DNA from: Amia ocellicauda
Taxonomy: Eukaryota; Chordata; Actinopteri; Amiiformes; Amiidae
Direction: 5' to 3'
DNA: 64,000 nt
Assembly: GCF_036373705.1 (NCBI RefSeq)
Contig: NC_089863.1
Coordinates: forward strand, 5,118,857 to 5,182,856
Part shown: piece after piece, positions 32,518-44,345 of the stretch
How positions within the stretch are numbered: position 1 is the first letter of the stretch
How the letters are laid out: every line of letters starts with the position of its first letter
Notes under the pieces: generated by a model
Database searches by the model: none
The model's input: the letters and a program-made list of their open reading frames with translations, nothing else
What the model was told of the DNA's origin: nothing
Position numbers and translations under genes: made by a program

Positions 32518-33801
32518 ATGAAGGCTACGATCATACTGTTCGCCATCGCCGCGCTCTACAGCAGTAAGTGAAACCCACGACAATTCATGGTCAGTCGTTG
32601 TGTATTGTGCTGCAATGGACTGAAACACCAGAGGAGTGTTTAACTAGGAACGCAGTGCAGATTAGTCCAAATAACAGCAAATGTGGAGATGACTTTCTAA
32701 ATGATACAAGGTCTTAAAAATGCAGAGTTTTGAAAGCTGAGGCTGTGGTTTATGTGTCTTTTTTGAAACGCTATACAGATCATCTGTCCAGCATGAAGAA
32801 GCCGCCCATTGTGTCTGTGTCAGTCTAGTGCTGTATCGATCCCACACTCGTCTGCTTTACATGCTTTTCTGTTCAGTTTCAGCTGTAGGTGCACTGGCCT
32901 ACCAGCAGATTACTCCCAAATTATTACGTCAGTAAGAACAGTAAGGTAAGGAGACTTAAAAGTTGACTATTTATGATTATTATGACTATTGAATGTAGAT
33001 CTTATACTCACACAAGTTCCATGACAGCTCTATCTGCACCAGATGACTTTAACAGGGGTTAATGCAGCTACATACAAAAAGCCATTCACCACAGTTCTCA
33101 ACTTCACAGCAAAAGGTGTATTTGTGCAAAATGTTGCAATAAAGACAAAAGAAAACTTTTCACCACAGAGACCCCATGAACTGCAAAGCAGGGTTTCAGT
33201 TCAGAGTGTGAGAAAAGTTATTGCGTAAAGTCAAGAATAATGTAATGTTACAAACATTCCTAATTTAGCAGATAGGAAAATATCTGCATGATTGTTATTT
33301 GTATCAGATACAGGGTTTGCTTTTATAATAATAACCCATGCATTCTGTCTTGTATTTCAGATGTAATTATATAATAGTATATGTTGTATACACACACAAG
33401 GGTCACATTTTGGTACAAACATGACAAACTGAAGGACAGTACATTTCTACCATATATGAAAACTGTGTGTTTGTTCCCTCTGGGTTTGTAGTGTAGGAGA
33501 GAAATGTGCAAGAGCAACAGATCAGTTAGCAGAGGATCTAATAAACATAGATATTGGTCATTTTTCTTTACATCATATCAAAAACAAAAGGGTCATTTTG
33601 AAGATACAAACATTAGCATTTCAGCATCAAGAAAAGATCTGCATGGAGCTCAAAGTGACAAGAGAGTCTTTTTACAGAGAGACAGAGTCACTGGGGGTTC
33701 AGGGACCTTGCGTTTCATTATTATAACCTATTTGTCTGTCTTTGTTTTCCTAGCGGTATCCGGCCGAAGTAATCAAGACCATTCCAGCCGTGCTCTATTG
33801 A
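32518..33801 (+). CDS. Small secreted protein, copy 3 (four-exon model)
   Basis: Exons are 32,518-32,563, 32,877-32,931, 33,492-33,654 and 33,754-33,801, giving 103 codons plus stop. Coding exons match copy 1 except for a synonymous change in exon 3 (CTT to CTA, Leu). All splice sites are kept. AATAAA follows at 33,856. The encoded protein is therefore predicted to be the same as that of copy 1. Function unknown; the caveat about the exon 3 donor applies here too. Confidence 0.55.
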
Positions 33802-33855
33802 CCCAAGAAACTGTAACAGCCTGTATAGTAGGAAGAGTGATGGTGCTGTTTGACT

Positions 33856-33861
33856 AATAAA
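33856..33861 (+). terminator. Polyadenylation signal AATAAA, copy 3
   Basis: Same context as in copies 1 and 2. Confidence 0.7.
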
Positions 33862-34373
33862 ATCCCTGTCCACAAAGCTGTGTTTCTGCCTCTCATTACC
33901 AGTGCTGAGAGCATCTTGTGTCTGTAAGGAAGGGTGTTGACAATGCAGTGTAACTGCACCTGCAGACCTGGACTCACAACACTGTGCAGCCTGTTCAAAC
34001 ACAAGCAAGGACTTCTGAATTGCCCTCCAGCCTTGGAAAAGCTCGGGCCAATTTGACGTCATAGATTTGCTCTCACTGTTAGAGTGCTGATTGTTGTAGT
34101 CTCGGACTTTAACGATTACAGTAGACACACTTTGTATTAGTTGCATATGACTCCCATAGTCTGTGGCATTGACTTGTTGCCTATAAACAATTTGGTTGTT
34201 TCAGTCGTAAAGGTTTAAAGTATGGAAACATTTTAATAATTTCTTATCAACATTCACTGTGACTTGATTTGGTACACGGTTTAAATAAAACTTTCAAATT
34301 AATGAGTATAACTCCTTAACATTGAAGAGAAGTAGTAGGTTATCTACAAAGGGGGATATTACACGAGCTTCAA

Positions 34374-34627
34374 CGCTGTGGTCACTGAGAGACAGGAGAG
34401 GTGGACACACAGAGGACAGTGTGATCAGTGAGAGACAGGAGAGGTGGACACAGAGAGGACAGTGTGGTCACTGAGAGACAGGAGAGGTGGACACAGAGAG
34501 GACCGGAGAGACAGGAGATGTGGACACAGAGAGGACCGGTGCTGTGGTCACTGAGAGACAGGAGAGGTGGACACACAGAGGACAGTGTGGTCACTGAGAG
34601 ACAGGAGATGTGGACACAGAGAGGACC
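34374..34627 (+). repeat. Minisatellite, about 36-bp units, copy 3
   Basis: It has the same GAGAGACAGGAGAGGTGGAC unit as copies 1 and 2. The arrangement differs. Confidence 0.95.
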
Positions 34628-35164
34628 AGGACCACACAGCAATTAAAGTCCAGTATTTGTTACAAGTAAATAAATGAACAGTATTTTAATTGTATTGATA
34701 TCAAAAGTAAACATTGATAAAGTAGGACAGATCTCATACTGTCCAATACAAACACATTAACAATTATACATGCACAGTATCTGTACTTTGACTATTAAAA
34801 CACCTGTGTTTACAGACATGTCTTTCCAGAAGAACTGAGTGACTGATACATGAAACTACTGTATCTTCAAAAAGTTAACTGCTACATATTCCTAGAACAA
34901 GACCCGCTTACGACTTTTGTCTTTACCTGAACTGAGAAGACAATTATTCTATTTTTCCAGAAGCACAAGCATGTCAATGAGCCCGTGGGTCAGACGTCTC
35001 TAGGACTGCAGATCAATCCAGACGTGCACAATTCACAAGAGCACCTGGATGCTGAAATGCAACACAACCTTCTTGCAAAAACAGCGAGGATGGGGTGTTT
35101 GGCTTGAGTTTGCACCAGTAAAGTGGAGCCTCTATTTCCTGACACGTCTCATAGACTGTGTACT
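34628..35164. other. Duplicated spacer before decamer array 3
   Basis: It is homologous to 14,504-15,040. No gene seen. Confidence 0.6.
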
Positions 35165-37725
35165 GCTGTGCAGTGCAGTAAACTACAGTATTGTGCAGTG
35201 CAATGCAGTAGAGTACAGTATTGTGCAGTGTAGTAGATAGCAGTATTGTGCAGTGCAGTAGCATACAGTATTGTGCAGTGCAGTGCATTAGAGTACAGTA
35301 AAGTGCAGTTCATGAGAGTACAGTATTGTGCTGTGCAATGCAGTAGAGTACAGTATTGTGCAGTGAATTGTAGTAGAGTACAGTATTGCGCAGTACAGTA
35401 TTGTGCAGTAAAGTGTAGTAGAGTACAGTATTGCACAGTACAGTATTGTGCAGTAAAGTGTAGTAAAGTACAGTATTGTGCAGTAGAGTACAGTATTGTC
35501 CAGTGAAGTATAGTAGAGTATAGTATTGTGCAGTGAAGTGCAGTAGAGTACAGTATTGTGCAGTAGAGTACAGTATTGTGCAGTGAAGTATAGTAGAGTA
35601 CAGTATTGCACAGTAGAGTACAGTATTGTGCAGTGCATTAGAGTACAGTAAAGTGCAGTTCAGTAGAGTACAGCATTGTGCAGTGCAGTAGAGTACAGTA
35701 TTGTGCAGTGCAGTGCATTAGAGTACAGTGAAGTGCAGTGCAGTAGAGTACAGTACTGTTAATGTAAAGTACAGTATTGTGCAGTGTAGTGGATGACAGT
35801 ATTCTGCAGTGCAGTAGAGTACAGTATTTTGCAGTGTAGTAGATAGCAGTATTGTGCAGTGCAGTAGCATACAGTATTGTGCAGTGCAGTGCATTAGAGT
35901 ACAGTAAAGTGCAGTGCATTAGAGTACAGTATTGTTAATGTAAAGTACAGTATTGTGCAGTGTAGTGCATTAGAGTACAGTAAAGTGCAGTGCATTAGAG
36001 TACAGTAAAGTTCAGTGCATTAGAGTACAGTATTGTGCAGTGATGTGTAGTAGAGTACAGTATTGCACAGTAGAGTACAGTATTGTGCAATAAAGTGTAG
36101 TAGAGTACAGTATTGCACAGTACAGTATTGTGCAGTAAAGTGTAGTAAAGTACAGTATTGTGCAGTAGAGTACAGTATTGTGCTGTGCAATGCAGTAGAG
36201 TACAGTATTGTGCAGTAAAGTGTAGTAGAGTACAGTATTGCACAGTACAGTATTGTGCAGTAAAGTGTAGTAAAGTACAGTATTGTGCAGTAGAGTACAG
36301 TATTGTCCAGTGAAGTATAGTAGAGTATAGTATTGTGCAGTGAAGTGCAGTAGAGTACAGTATTCTGCAGTTGAGTACAGTATTGTGCAGTGAAGTATAG
36401 TAGAGTACAGTATTGCACAGTAGAGTACAGTATTGTGCAGTGCATTAGAGTACAGTAAAGTGCAGTTCAGTAGAGTACAGCATTGTGCAGTGCAGTGGAG
36501 TGCAGTATTGTGCAGTGCAGTAGAGTACAGTATTGTGCAGTGCAGTAGCATACAGTATTGTGCAGTGCAGTGCAGTAGCATACAGTATTGTGCAGTGCAG
36601 TGCAGTGGAGTACAGTAAAGTGCAGTTCAGTAGAGTACAGCATTGTGCAGTGCAGTAGAGTACAGTATTGTGCAGTGCAGTGCATTAGAGTACAGTGAAG
36701 TGCAGTGCATTAGAGTACAGTACTGTTAATGTAAAGTACAGTATTGTGCAGTGTAGTGGATAACAGTATTCTGCAGTGCAGTAGAGTACAGTATTTTGCA
36801 GTGTAGTAGATAGCAGTATTGTGCAGTGCAGTAGCATACAGTATTGTGCAGTGCAGTGCATTAGAGTACAGTAAAGTGCAGTGCATTAGAGTACAGTATT
36901 GTTAATGTAAAGTACAGTATTGTGCAGTGTAGTAGATAGCAGTATTCTGCAGTGCAGTAGCATACAGTATTGTGCAGTGCATTTGCGTACAGTAAAGTGC
37001 AGTTCAGTAGAGTACAGTATTGTACAGTGCAGTGGAGTACAGTAAAGTGCAGTTCAGTAGAGTACAGCATTGTACAGTGCAGTGGAGTACAGTATTGTGC
37101 AGTGCAGTGCAGTAGAGAACAGTATTGTGCAGTTCAGTAGAGTAAAGTATTGCACAGTGCAGAAGAGTACAGTATTATCCTGTGCAGTGCAGAAAAGTAT
37201 AGTATTGTTAATGTAAAGTGTAGTGGATAACAGTATTCTGCAGTGCAGCAGAGTACAGTATTGTGCAGTGCAGTGCAGTAGAGTACAGTATTGTGCAGTG
37301 CAGTAGCATACAGTATTGTGCAGTGCAGTGCAGTAGAGTACAGTATTGTGCAGTGCAGTGCAGTGGAGTACAGTATTGTGCAGTGCAGTGCCTTAGAGTA
37401 CAGTATTCTGCAGTGCATTAGAGTACAGTATTGTGCAGTGCAGTGCAGTAGAGTACAGTATTGTGCAGTGCAGTGCATTACAGTACAGTGAAGTGCAGTG
37501 CATTAGAGTACAGTATTGTTAATGTAAAGTACAGTATTGTGCAGTGTAGTGGATAACAGTATTCTGCAGTGCAGTAGAGTACAGTATTTTGCAGTGTAGT
37601 AGATAGCAGTATTCTGCAGTGCAGTAGCATACAGTATTGTGCAGTGCATTTGCGTACAGTAAAGTGCAGTTCAGTAGAGTACAGTATTGTGCTGTGCAAT
37701 GCAGTAGAGTACAGTATTGTGCAGT
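35165..37725 (+). repeat. Decamer satellite array 3 (2.6 kb)
   Basis: It has the same 10-bp family as array 2, with the GTTAATGTAAAG marker variant recurring (for example at 35,758, 35,934, 36,725, 36,899, 37,206 and 37,517). Its right end breaks into TTTATTAATATTATTTATC rather than the flank seen after arrays 2 and 4. Open frames are repeat artefacts. Confidence 0.97.
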
Positions 37726-37775
37726 TTATTAATATTATTTATCTATTCAAATAAAGACAATCTTCGTCGTCATCA

Positions 37776-38454
37776 TCAATATCACACAACAGCTGGTTTA
37801 AGTGTTGAAGGCACAATTCCTGATCAAGGATTCATTTTTAAGACAGTGGATTCATGCAGCCAGAAGCCCCAGATCAAGCGCTGATGTCAGTGACTGAGAG
37901 GCTCCTGGAATCAGCACATCTACAGTGTGATGAGGAGGGGGTTTGTGTTCAGCTTGTTCTTGTATAGTCAGTGTAATTGTACATGTTTAGCAGAGTTTGG
38001 CAGTGATTCCCTACAGAGGTTTCTCAGTCCTGCACTGTGCTTTACTGCGCTAGAGCAGAGCAATACCATGAAATGAGAAATATTCCTTAGGCATGTTTAC
38101 TGCAGCGCACTAGTCTGTGGAGCAGTAATGGAGCGGCGCAGTACAGCACAGTGATGGTGTGTTGAGCCCATAGGAACCACAGAGTCAAAGACTGACCATG
38201 GTAATCGTTCATACACAACACAATAATAATAATCATAATAATCTTAATAATAATGCCCTTCTGATTATGTCTCATTATGGAGATGAGATGGATTGTCTTA
38301 GTTGGGATTGTTTTAGCAGGTAGGGGCTCGAGAAAAGTATTTAACATGGATTTGTTTATTGACAATAATATATCAAAGAGATCTGAACTTGGCTGACTTC
38401 TTGTAGTCGTGTTGCTCTGTCTCTATTTCTCTCTCTCTCCCTCTTCTTTCCCAG
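37776..38454. repeat. Duplicated flank after decamer array (copy B)
   Basis: It matches 19,895-20,605 and 61,536-62,100. No gene seen. Confidence 0.85.
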
Positions 38455-38775
38455 TCTCCCCAGTTCTTGCTGCTATGCCAGTGAGAGTGGGGGATGCTGT
38501 GTTGTAATGGGGCGGCCTACAGATGGATTCCAGTAGACTAGAGACATGTTTTATGGGAGACCGCAGATAAAAGTGTCTATGAGTGTGGAGATGGATCCAT
38601 GTTTCCAGGCCGAGGCTTCGAGGGCAGAGCTGAGGTCCTCATAGAGAGGATCAGACAGAGGGACTTCTCTCTGACGTTCACTACATCCCCCTCTCTGATG
38701 AGAACAGCTGTGAGACACACATCCTAATCCAAGACAATATGATTATGATTGGAAAAACCCATTTCATGATCTCAG
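38455..38775 (+). pseudogene. Immunoglobulin V-like exon remnant, full length but broken
   Basis: The start (SPVLAAMPVRVGDAVL) is followed by a TAA, a frame change and a TAG at 38,539. It then reads WETADKSVYECGDGSMFPG, RGFEGRAEVLIERIRQRDFS, a one-base shift and HYIPLSDENSCETHILIQDN. The exon closes at a GTAAC donor. The order YxC, RGFxxR, DFSLT and SDENxCE is the layout of a V-set Ig domain. At least two stops and two frameshifts make it non-functional. The same stop occurs in the paralogue at 20,606, so the damage predates the duplication. Confidence 0.75.
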
Positions 38776-39439
38776 GTAACACAGTCCTGTTCTGAGCCTC
38801 CTGTACTCTGTTCTTAGCTGGCTGTGAATGTAGTCTCTGTCTATTGTCTCTCACTAAAGGCAGCCCCTTATGAAGCCAGCTCTTTACTTGAAGCACCTAC
38901 AGGTATCCCGGTCCCCTCCCTATGGAGCCAGTGATGTGAAATCACCTGGTTTTGGGCTGATATTATTAGACTGTGAATCTGTACTCCACGAGTAATGACT
39001 AGATTAAAGTGTGTGATTGTGGCGCTGTGTGGGCCTGACACACAGCACAGCCTACAGACTGTAGTAGGACAGGAGACTCACAGCAAGGGGGTCCTCATTC
39101 ATTATACATGTGTGTGAAAGTCCCCCAACCTAATACGTTCATCACAGTTTCCCTATTGCAACAGCAGCGATTTAAATTAAGCAAAAGCATTGTAGTGACT
39201 AGTGTTTATTTTGGCAAATCATTCGACAGCCAATTGAAGGCATTTCCCGCTGAACTGTGCTGATGTTCAGAATATTATATATTGTATTATGTCAGCTCTC
39301 TCTCTCTCCCTCTCTCTATCGTTCTTCTCAACTCACAGAGACTCTGAGACTCTGCCTCTGTCTCAGTGTGCGTTGTGGAGAGGGGCACATAGACCATGGT
39401 GTTGTCTGTGGTGTCTGGAGAAAGTGGTGCAGTGTTTGC
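38776..39439. other. Spacer between Ig-like exon remnants
   Basis: Its middle (38,930-39,300) is homologous to 1,018-1,260. CT-rich sequence lies at 39,297-39,320. No gene of its own. Confidence 0.5.
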
Positions 39440-39576
39440 AGGTCAGTGTCTGTATTGCAGCTCGTGAGGAGAGCAGCTCTCTCTCCTATGGGCAGCCCCT
39501 GGCCCTCGGTCTGTACAGCGGTGCAGCTGTGACGGTGCGGTTTAACCCTGCGGGCACCGGCACCTCTCTGCCAGTG
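39440..39576 (+). pseudogene. Second Ig-like exon remnant, truncated
   Basis: The frame VCIAAREESSSLSYGQPLAL followed by GLYSGAAVTVRFNPAGTG resembles the N-terminal half of an Ig domain. It shares the VRF-PAG block with the minus-strand remnant at 7,274-7,510. It ends where gypsy sequence starts, so the C-terminal half is lost. Confidence 0.6.
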
Positions 39577-40935
39577 GTGCCATTTCCTCCAGCACCTTCT
39601 CAGCTGCTTTGAATTTAGCCAGCGGCAGCCTACGGGGGTGTTGTTTAATTGGTCTTGCTGTTTCGGTGTCTATGTAATGCTGGACCAGGTGGGTCTTCCC
39701 TGTGTTTTTCTCACTAGTAGCAAAGGTGTGTTGAAAGTCAAACAGCAAGTCCCAGAGTTGGGCCTGTTGTTCCGGAAAAAGCCCCTCACAACTGGGGCGC
39801 CAGACAGCTGTGACATGGGGCTGCAGTACATCAGGGCTCACTGGGGCGTTAGTGCTGGGGCTTGGTTGAACTGCTGATGCAGGATCGGTAGGTGGTATGG
39901 CAGTGTCAGAGGAGCCGAGACGCCTAGGGGGATGCTCTATGTCTGCTGGGGATCGCGGGCTTGGTGGCATGCTGTCAATGGTGGAAGGAATGAGGCTCCT
40001 CGTCACTTGATTGTGCCACCTGGTACAATACTTGACGTCCCCTGGTGGTGACATGGCCAGGTCAGCAACCCCCGGAATCCTCAGGGTTCCCGTCAGCAGG
40101 TCTAGTTGACTCCAGTGTCTCTGAGAAAATCCAATCCCAGAATACACGGATCCTGTACGGTGGCCACCCAGACAGGATGGCAAACAGTCTGCCCGTCTAG
40201 AGAGATCTCCAACATAGCACGGCCATGCATGGGGGCTAACTCTCCTGTTACTGTCCTCATGTGGACCGTGGTGGCCTCCAGGGAGATCCCTCTTGGCAGA
40301 ACATCAGGTCTCACCAGTGTGACAGTGGAACCTGTATCCACCAAGGCGATGCAAGGAACTCCCTCCACCTGTACAGGAACGTGGCAGAAGTCCCCCACAG
40401 TTGTTCGGACCACCACGACACTGCGGCCTCGTTGTTGGAACTGGGGATGAAAGGGGGCGGCAAATGGGGACAGGCTAGGGGGTCGGCAGACTGGTCCAGT
40501 TGGCACGCCGACAGGTGGCATTGACGGCAGGCAGGCGGCAACAGTACGGGGCACTGGTGATTGCATGTTGTGGCTAACAGGCATCAATGCTGTTGCTGTA
40601 GTCGTGGCGGCTTGCTGGGGGTTTGGATGCTCAGCTCCAGCTGGCGACAACTGCAGGGTCGGCGGCAGCGTCTCTACGCGGGCCCTCCCTCGCTTCCTGA
40701 TCGTGAAGGTAGGTTGGTGGGCCTCGCTTTGCAGTTGGGCGATGGGCAGTCACGGCGGATGTGTCCGGGAATCCCACATCCCCAGCAAAGGCGTAACTGG
40801 GAACTTGGGCCTCCCGGGCCCCTGACCTGGAGGGCTCTCAGCACGGCCACAACCTCAGGGGCCATTGGTGGCACTTCAGTAACTTCTGTCTGTCTTGCGG
40901 TTGGCTGGCGGGCTGTGGCAGCACTCTCCTCCATC
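39577..40935 (-). mobile_element. Ty3/gypsy-like retrotransposon fragment 2
   Basis: It is near-identical to 20,784-21,960 for the gag zinc knuckle, protease (ALVDTGSTVTLV) and linker, but extends about 170 bp further into the start of the reverse transcriptase region (LVQHYIDTETARPIKQHPRR, then AAEKVLEEM). It ends in gag at 40,935, earlier than fragment 1. No LTRs are seen. Confidence 0.85.
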
Positions 40936-41250
40936 ACTTATGTTGTTGATTACTAACAATGAAACACATGCAATGTCATATATTGTATTCATTATTATTA
41001 ATCTAATTATGTCATTGTTTATGTTAATGATGCATCTGTCATTGAACGCCAATGGTTTACACCAGTCAATGTCCTGATGGGACAAATCCAAGTTCTTTCT
41101 TTAAATGGTCTTACAACTAATGGGCTTTTTTCCATCTTGAAAGCAAGGGATGTCTATGAAACTTTCAGGAAATATTAGGAAAAAGTATATGTAAACCCAT
41201 TAATGTAAAAAAAAATGACACTCTGGACTCGCATCACTGTCACTCGTCTG
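40936..41250. other. AT-rich spacer with empty-site sequence
   Basis: Bases 40,953-41,000 match 22,680-22,732, the left flank of the DDE transposon, but lack that transposon. Nothing else is recognised. Confidence 0.5.
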
Positions 41251-41259
41251 AGTTCATCC

Positions 41260-41660
41260 CGGCGGTAGGATGAACTCGGCAGGGGGCATCAGAAATTAGT
41301 AAGGGGGCACCGTAACACATTTCAACATGGACAATGAATTACCAGATAAACCAGAAGTGAGGGGCACACTATTCCAGCTGAGGGCATTGCGCCCCTTTGC
41401 CTATGATTGAGCTGGATTGCAGATTCGCTCAGCCGGCACGTCATCATCACCCCCTGCCCCAACGCTTTGCCACCCCAAGAATAAGCACTGGACCCCCTGG
41501 CCACCCCGTTTCACACTGTCTGCAATCGCCACTGCAGAGAGGAAAGAAGCTTCTATTGCAACAAGTATAATGTCGGAAAAAAGTCCAAGAACAGACCAAT
41601 CTGGCGGATAACAATACAAGAAACTGAAGAGAAAAACAAGCAAAAGAGAAAGCTATTGTA
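41260..41660 (+). mobile_element. Possible hAT-type transposon 5' fragment
   Basis: The text includes GCCACCCCAAGAATAAGCAC and an open start MSEKSPRTDQSGG followed by a Lys-rich stretch out of frame. This resembles the beginning of hAT-family (TTF/ZMYM-type) transposases in vertebrates. No transposase core or paired end is found. Confidence 0.3.
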
Positions 41661-41819
41661 ATACCGTTTGGTTATGCTTCGGCTGTATTGCTGTATCTTG
41701 CTTGCATACCGGCTAAAGTAACTGTTTTAATGACCATTATATTAAATGTGTAGCTGAGCCAGATGGCTGGCTGGCTGTATGTTCTTCTCTCGTTGCTTTA
41801 TGGGGGCCTTGAATAGGAT

Positions 41820-41990
41820 CTGCAAGAGGTTTGTTCAATGTTGTTCAGTACAAATCTATGCTAGAGCACTGCGGACTGGTTCTGCAGCATCAATGATCAA
41901 GTTAGCTAATTAGCTGTTAAGATCAAACCAGCAAATGGGATTTGGATAGACAGACTTATTTCAACCTGCAAAGTGTGTCATCAATATCAG
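41820..41990 (-). repeat. Unnamed dispersed repeat, inverted copy
   Basis: On the minus strand it shares the order CCAAATCCCATTTGCTG, AGCTAATTAGCTAACTTGA and CATTGATGCTGCAGAAC with 49,370-49,490. Family unknown. Confidence 0.55.
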
Positions 41991-42560
41991 TCAGGACCTC
42001 TGTTGACTGACAGACTTCAGAGGCACATGATGGGGTGCTGCTGACTATAACTGATCCTGGGGCGGGAATCTGTAAAGCACTAAACGTGTGTCATTGTAAC
42101 AAACGGGATCGGGATATGCAGCTCTACTGGATTATTTCACAAAATAATTAATTTAGGCTAACGAACAGGTAGATTAATAATGTGAGGACTACAGATCTCA
42201 TAGGTGAAAATATTTGTCCTTAAAGTTGAATATATTTGATGCTATTAAACCATTAAGCTTCAAAAGCTTTTGCGATACCTTCCTAAAGTCAGTTTGTATT
42301 GTTACACTTCTGTACAGTGCCGTCTAGTGGCCAAATATCATAATGCAATTGTGCTGCTCCATCAGTGGTCCAGACTTTTGTTAATAAGATGCAGTTGCTG
42401 CTAACACGTCCGTTTCTAGTCTTCACATGTATGTTTGTACACTGTATGTTTATATGTGTGTGCTTATACAAATGTTTACAAGACGTAAGCTTAAGTCTAT
42501 GTTAGTTGGATGTTGTGCCAAGTGGCCTACAGTGAAGGTGTCCCCACATCAAATCCTGCT
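41991..42560. other. Intergenic DNA, nothing recognised
   Basis: Mixed-composition sequence without a supported gene. Confidence 0.4.
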
Positions 42561-42564
42561 CAGT

Positions 42565-42591
42565 GCCCCCAAAAGGCTAGAAACGGCCCTG
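42565..42591 (-). mobile_element. hAT-like terminal sequence
   Basis: On the minus strand it reads CAGGGCCGTTTCTAGCCTTT, a terminal sequence typical of hAT elements. The rest of the element was not delimited. Confidence 0.4.
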
Positions 42592-43183
42592 CACCCATGT
42601 CATTATACTTGCCGCCGATACATCTGCGTCAGCAATTAAATAACATGATTGTTATCCCCCCACCCACAACAAATACTTGCACACTTGTTCCCAACAGTGT
42701 AAACGCTGTGCTGCTTGTATTATGCTGATGATGTCCTCTGTGTTGGCTGTAATGTCCAGTGTGCATCTACTGTTGACCTGCCCTCTTGATGTTGCAGGAG
42801 AGTGTAATCCATAATTAAACTGAGATTCTGTATCACAGCTTATTCCCTCATGAAATACTGCACTATTAATGCACACGTGATTGAAATGAAATAATATAGA
42901 CATGACTGGTCATTACTATTCATCCCACCCGTCCCGCCCCGTGTGTTGAGTGGTTTAGTCCACAAGCAGATACAGTCCTGTGTTGCACTCAGGGCCAGTG
43001 AAACCCAGTGGAGGAGGCGGGGGGGTGGTTGTAAGGTGGGCCTGACACCTGACAGCAGGCGTCCAATGGCCTTTCTTGTCCAGTCATGGGTGACTGTAAC
43101 TCAGGGAAGGATGGTGTTAAGACTAACAGCCCCCCCAGGATGGACAGGCCCAGACTGCCTGACTGAACACTGGCACTGAACTG
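42592..43183. other. Intergenic DNA, nothing recognised
   Basis: No motif-bearing open frame or repeat recognised. Confidence 0.4.
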
Positions 43184-43284
43184 AGAGGGGGTTAATACAG
43201 TACAGACACACTGCAGGTACTGCACTCTGAGCCCCCATCACTCAGTGCAGTGTCAGTGTGTCTGTACTGTATTAACCCCTCTCT
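43184..43284 (+). repeat. Perfect-stem hairpin, about 100 nt
   Basis: The left arm starts GAGGGGGTTAATACAGTACA and pairs over about 26 bp with the right arm ending TGTACTGTATTAACCCC. The 40-nt loop contains a further short stem (GCACT..GAG with CTCAGTGC). It could be a tiny foldback element or a hairpin RNA source. Confidence 0.75.
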
Positions 43285-43339
43285 CTCTCTCTGTCCTCAG
43301 ACAGTGTTTCTCCTTCCCTGGAGACGAGTGTCTGTCCCT

Positions 43340-43454
43340 CTGTGTGTCTGTCGGTGATGTCTTTGCTGTGTGTGTGTGTGCATGTGTGTGCATGTGTGCG
43401 TGTGTGCATGTGTGTGTGTGTGCGTGCATGTACATGTGTGAGCGGGCAACACTG

Positions 43455-43504
<50 letters not shown>

Positions 43505-43735
43505 CAAAGACATCACCGATTTGTGTGTGTGTGTGCGTGTGAGTGTTTGTGTCTGTCGGTGATGTCTTTGCTGTGTGTGTGTGTGTGTGTGTGTCTGTCT
43601 GTCTGTCTGTCGGTGATGTCTTTGCTGTGTGTGTGTGTGTGTCTGTCTGTCTGTCTGTCTGTCGGTGATGTCTTTGCTGTGTCTGTGTGTGCGTGTGTGT
43701 GTGTGTGTGCTGCAGTGTTGCCCGCTCAGGTCCAG
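43340..43735. repeat. Compound (GT)n/(AC)n satellite with an inverted segment
   Basis: TGTCGGTGATGTCTTTGCTG followed by GT repeats occurs at 43,349, 43,554, 43,609 and 43,661 on the plus strand, and inverted at about 43,502-43,520 after an AC run. GCGGGCAACACTGCAGCACA at about 43,442 is inverted at 43,708-43,730. Open frames here are artefacts. Confidence 0.9.
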
Positions 43736-44160
43736 ATGTGAGTCGGGTCACACAGCCTGTTCAGTGAGATCTTGCCCAGAGAGAGAGACTGGAGCTGTGA
43801 CTGACGTGTGATCAGAACCTCTTCAGGTCCAGAGATGGCCCTGTGTGACAGTTCTGTCTGACTGGAGGCACTGAGAGACGGTGCACAACCTGCTGAGCAT
43901 GCTGGGAGATGCAGCGCCGACACAGAGAGAGAGAAACGCAGAGACTGCAGTGTGTACAGAGCCGAGGACACGGACAGCTGAGGCCGCGCAGCAGAAGACT
44001 GGATCCATCCCTCGCTGTCCTCCACTGACTTACTGACGGACTCACGGACCCTCCTCTGCCCTGACCTCCCTGGACACAGCGGCCCGGATTCTGGGCTTTC
44101 TTCACAAATGCTGCATCTGACCACTTCACACTGACCAGCTGTTTATTTTTCTTTTACAAA
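43736..44160. other. Unassigned GC-richer stretch
   Basis: Overlapping minus-strand open frames (43,726-44,124 and others) show no recognisable domain. It could be a relic of coding or UTR sequence, but nothing supports a specific call. Confidence 0.35.
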
Positions 44161-44204
44161 GCTAACAAGACTGTTGGTGGTTTATGACACACAATATCCC
44201 AGAG

Positions 44205-44345
44205 ACGCACAGATAGACACAGACAGAGACACACAGACAGACACAGACAGAGACACACAGACAGACACAGATAGACACAGAGAGAGACACACAGACAGAC
44301 AGACAGACAGACAGAGACACACAGACAGACACAGACCCAGGACAC
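44205..44345 (+). repeat. (CAGACA)n-type simple repeat
   Basis: CAGACAGACACAGACAGAGA-type tandem units, low complexity. Confidence 0.9.

Larger units (their letters stand above)
30887..34627 (+). repeat. Segmental duplication unit, copy 3
   Basis: It is about 99% identical to 1,401-5,225 by eye. Differences include a 4-bp insertion near 33,415 and single-base changes. Confidence 0.95.

Noticed and set aside
43245-43751. Cys/Val-rich and Thr/His-rich open frames
   Set aside because: They are translations of GT/AC dinucleotide repeats.
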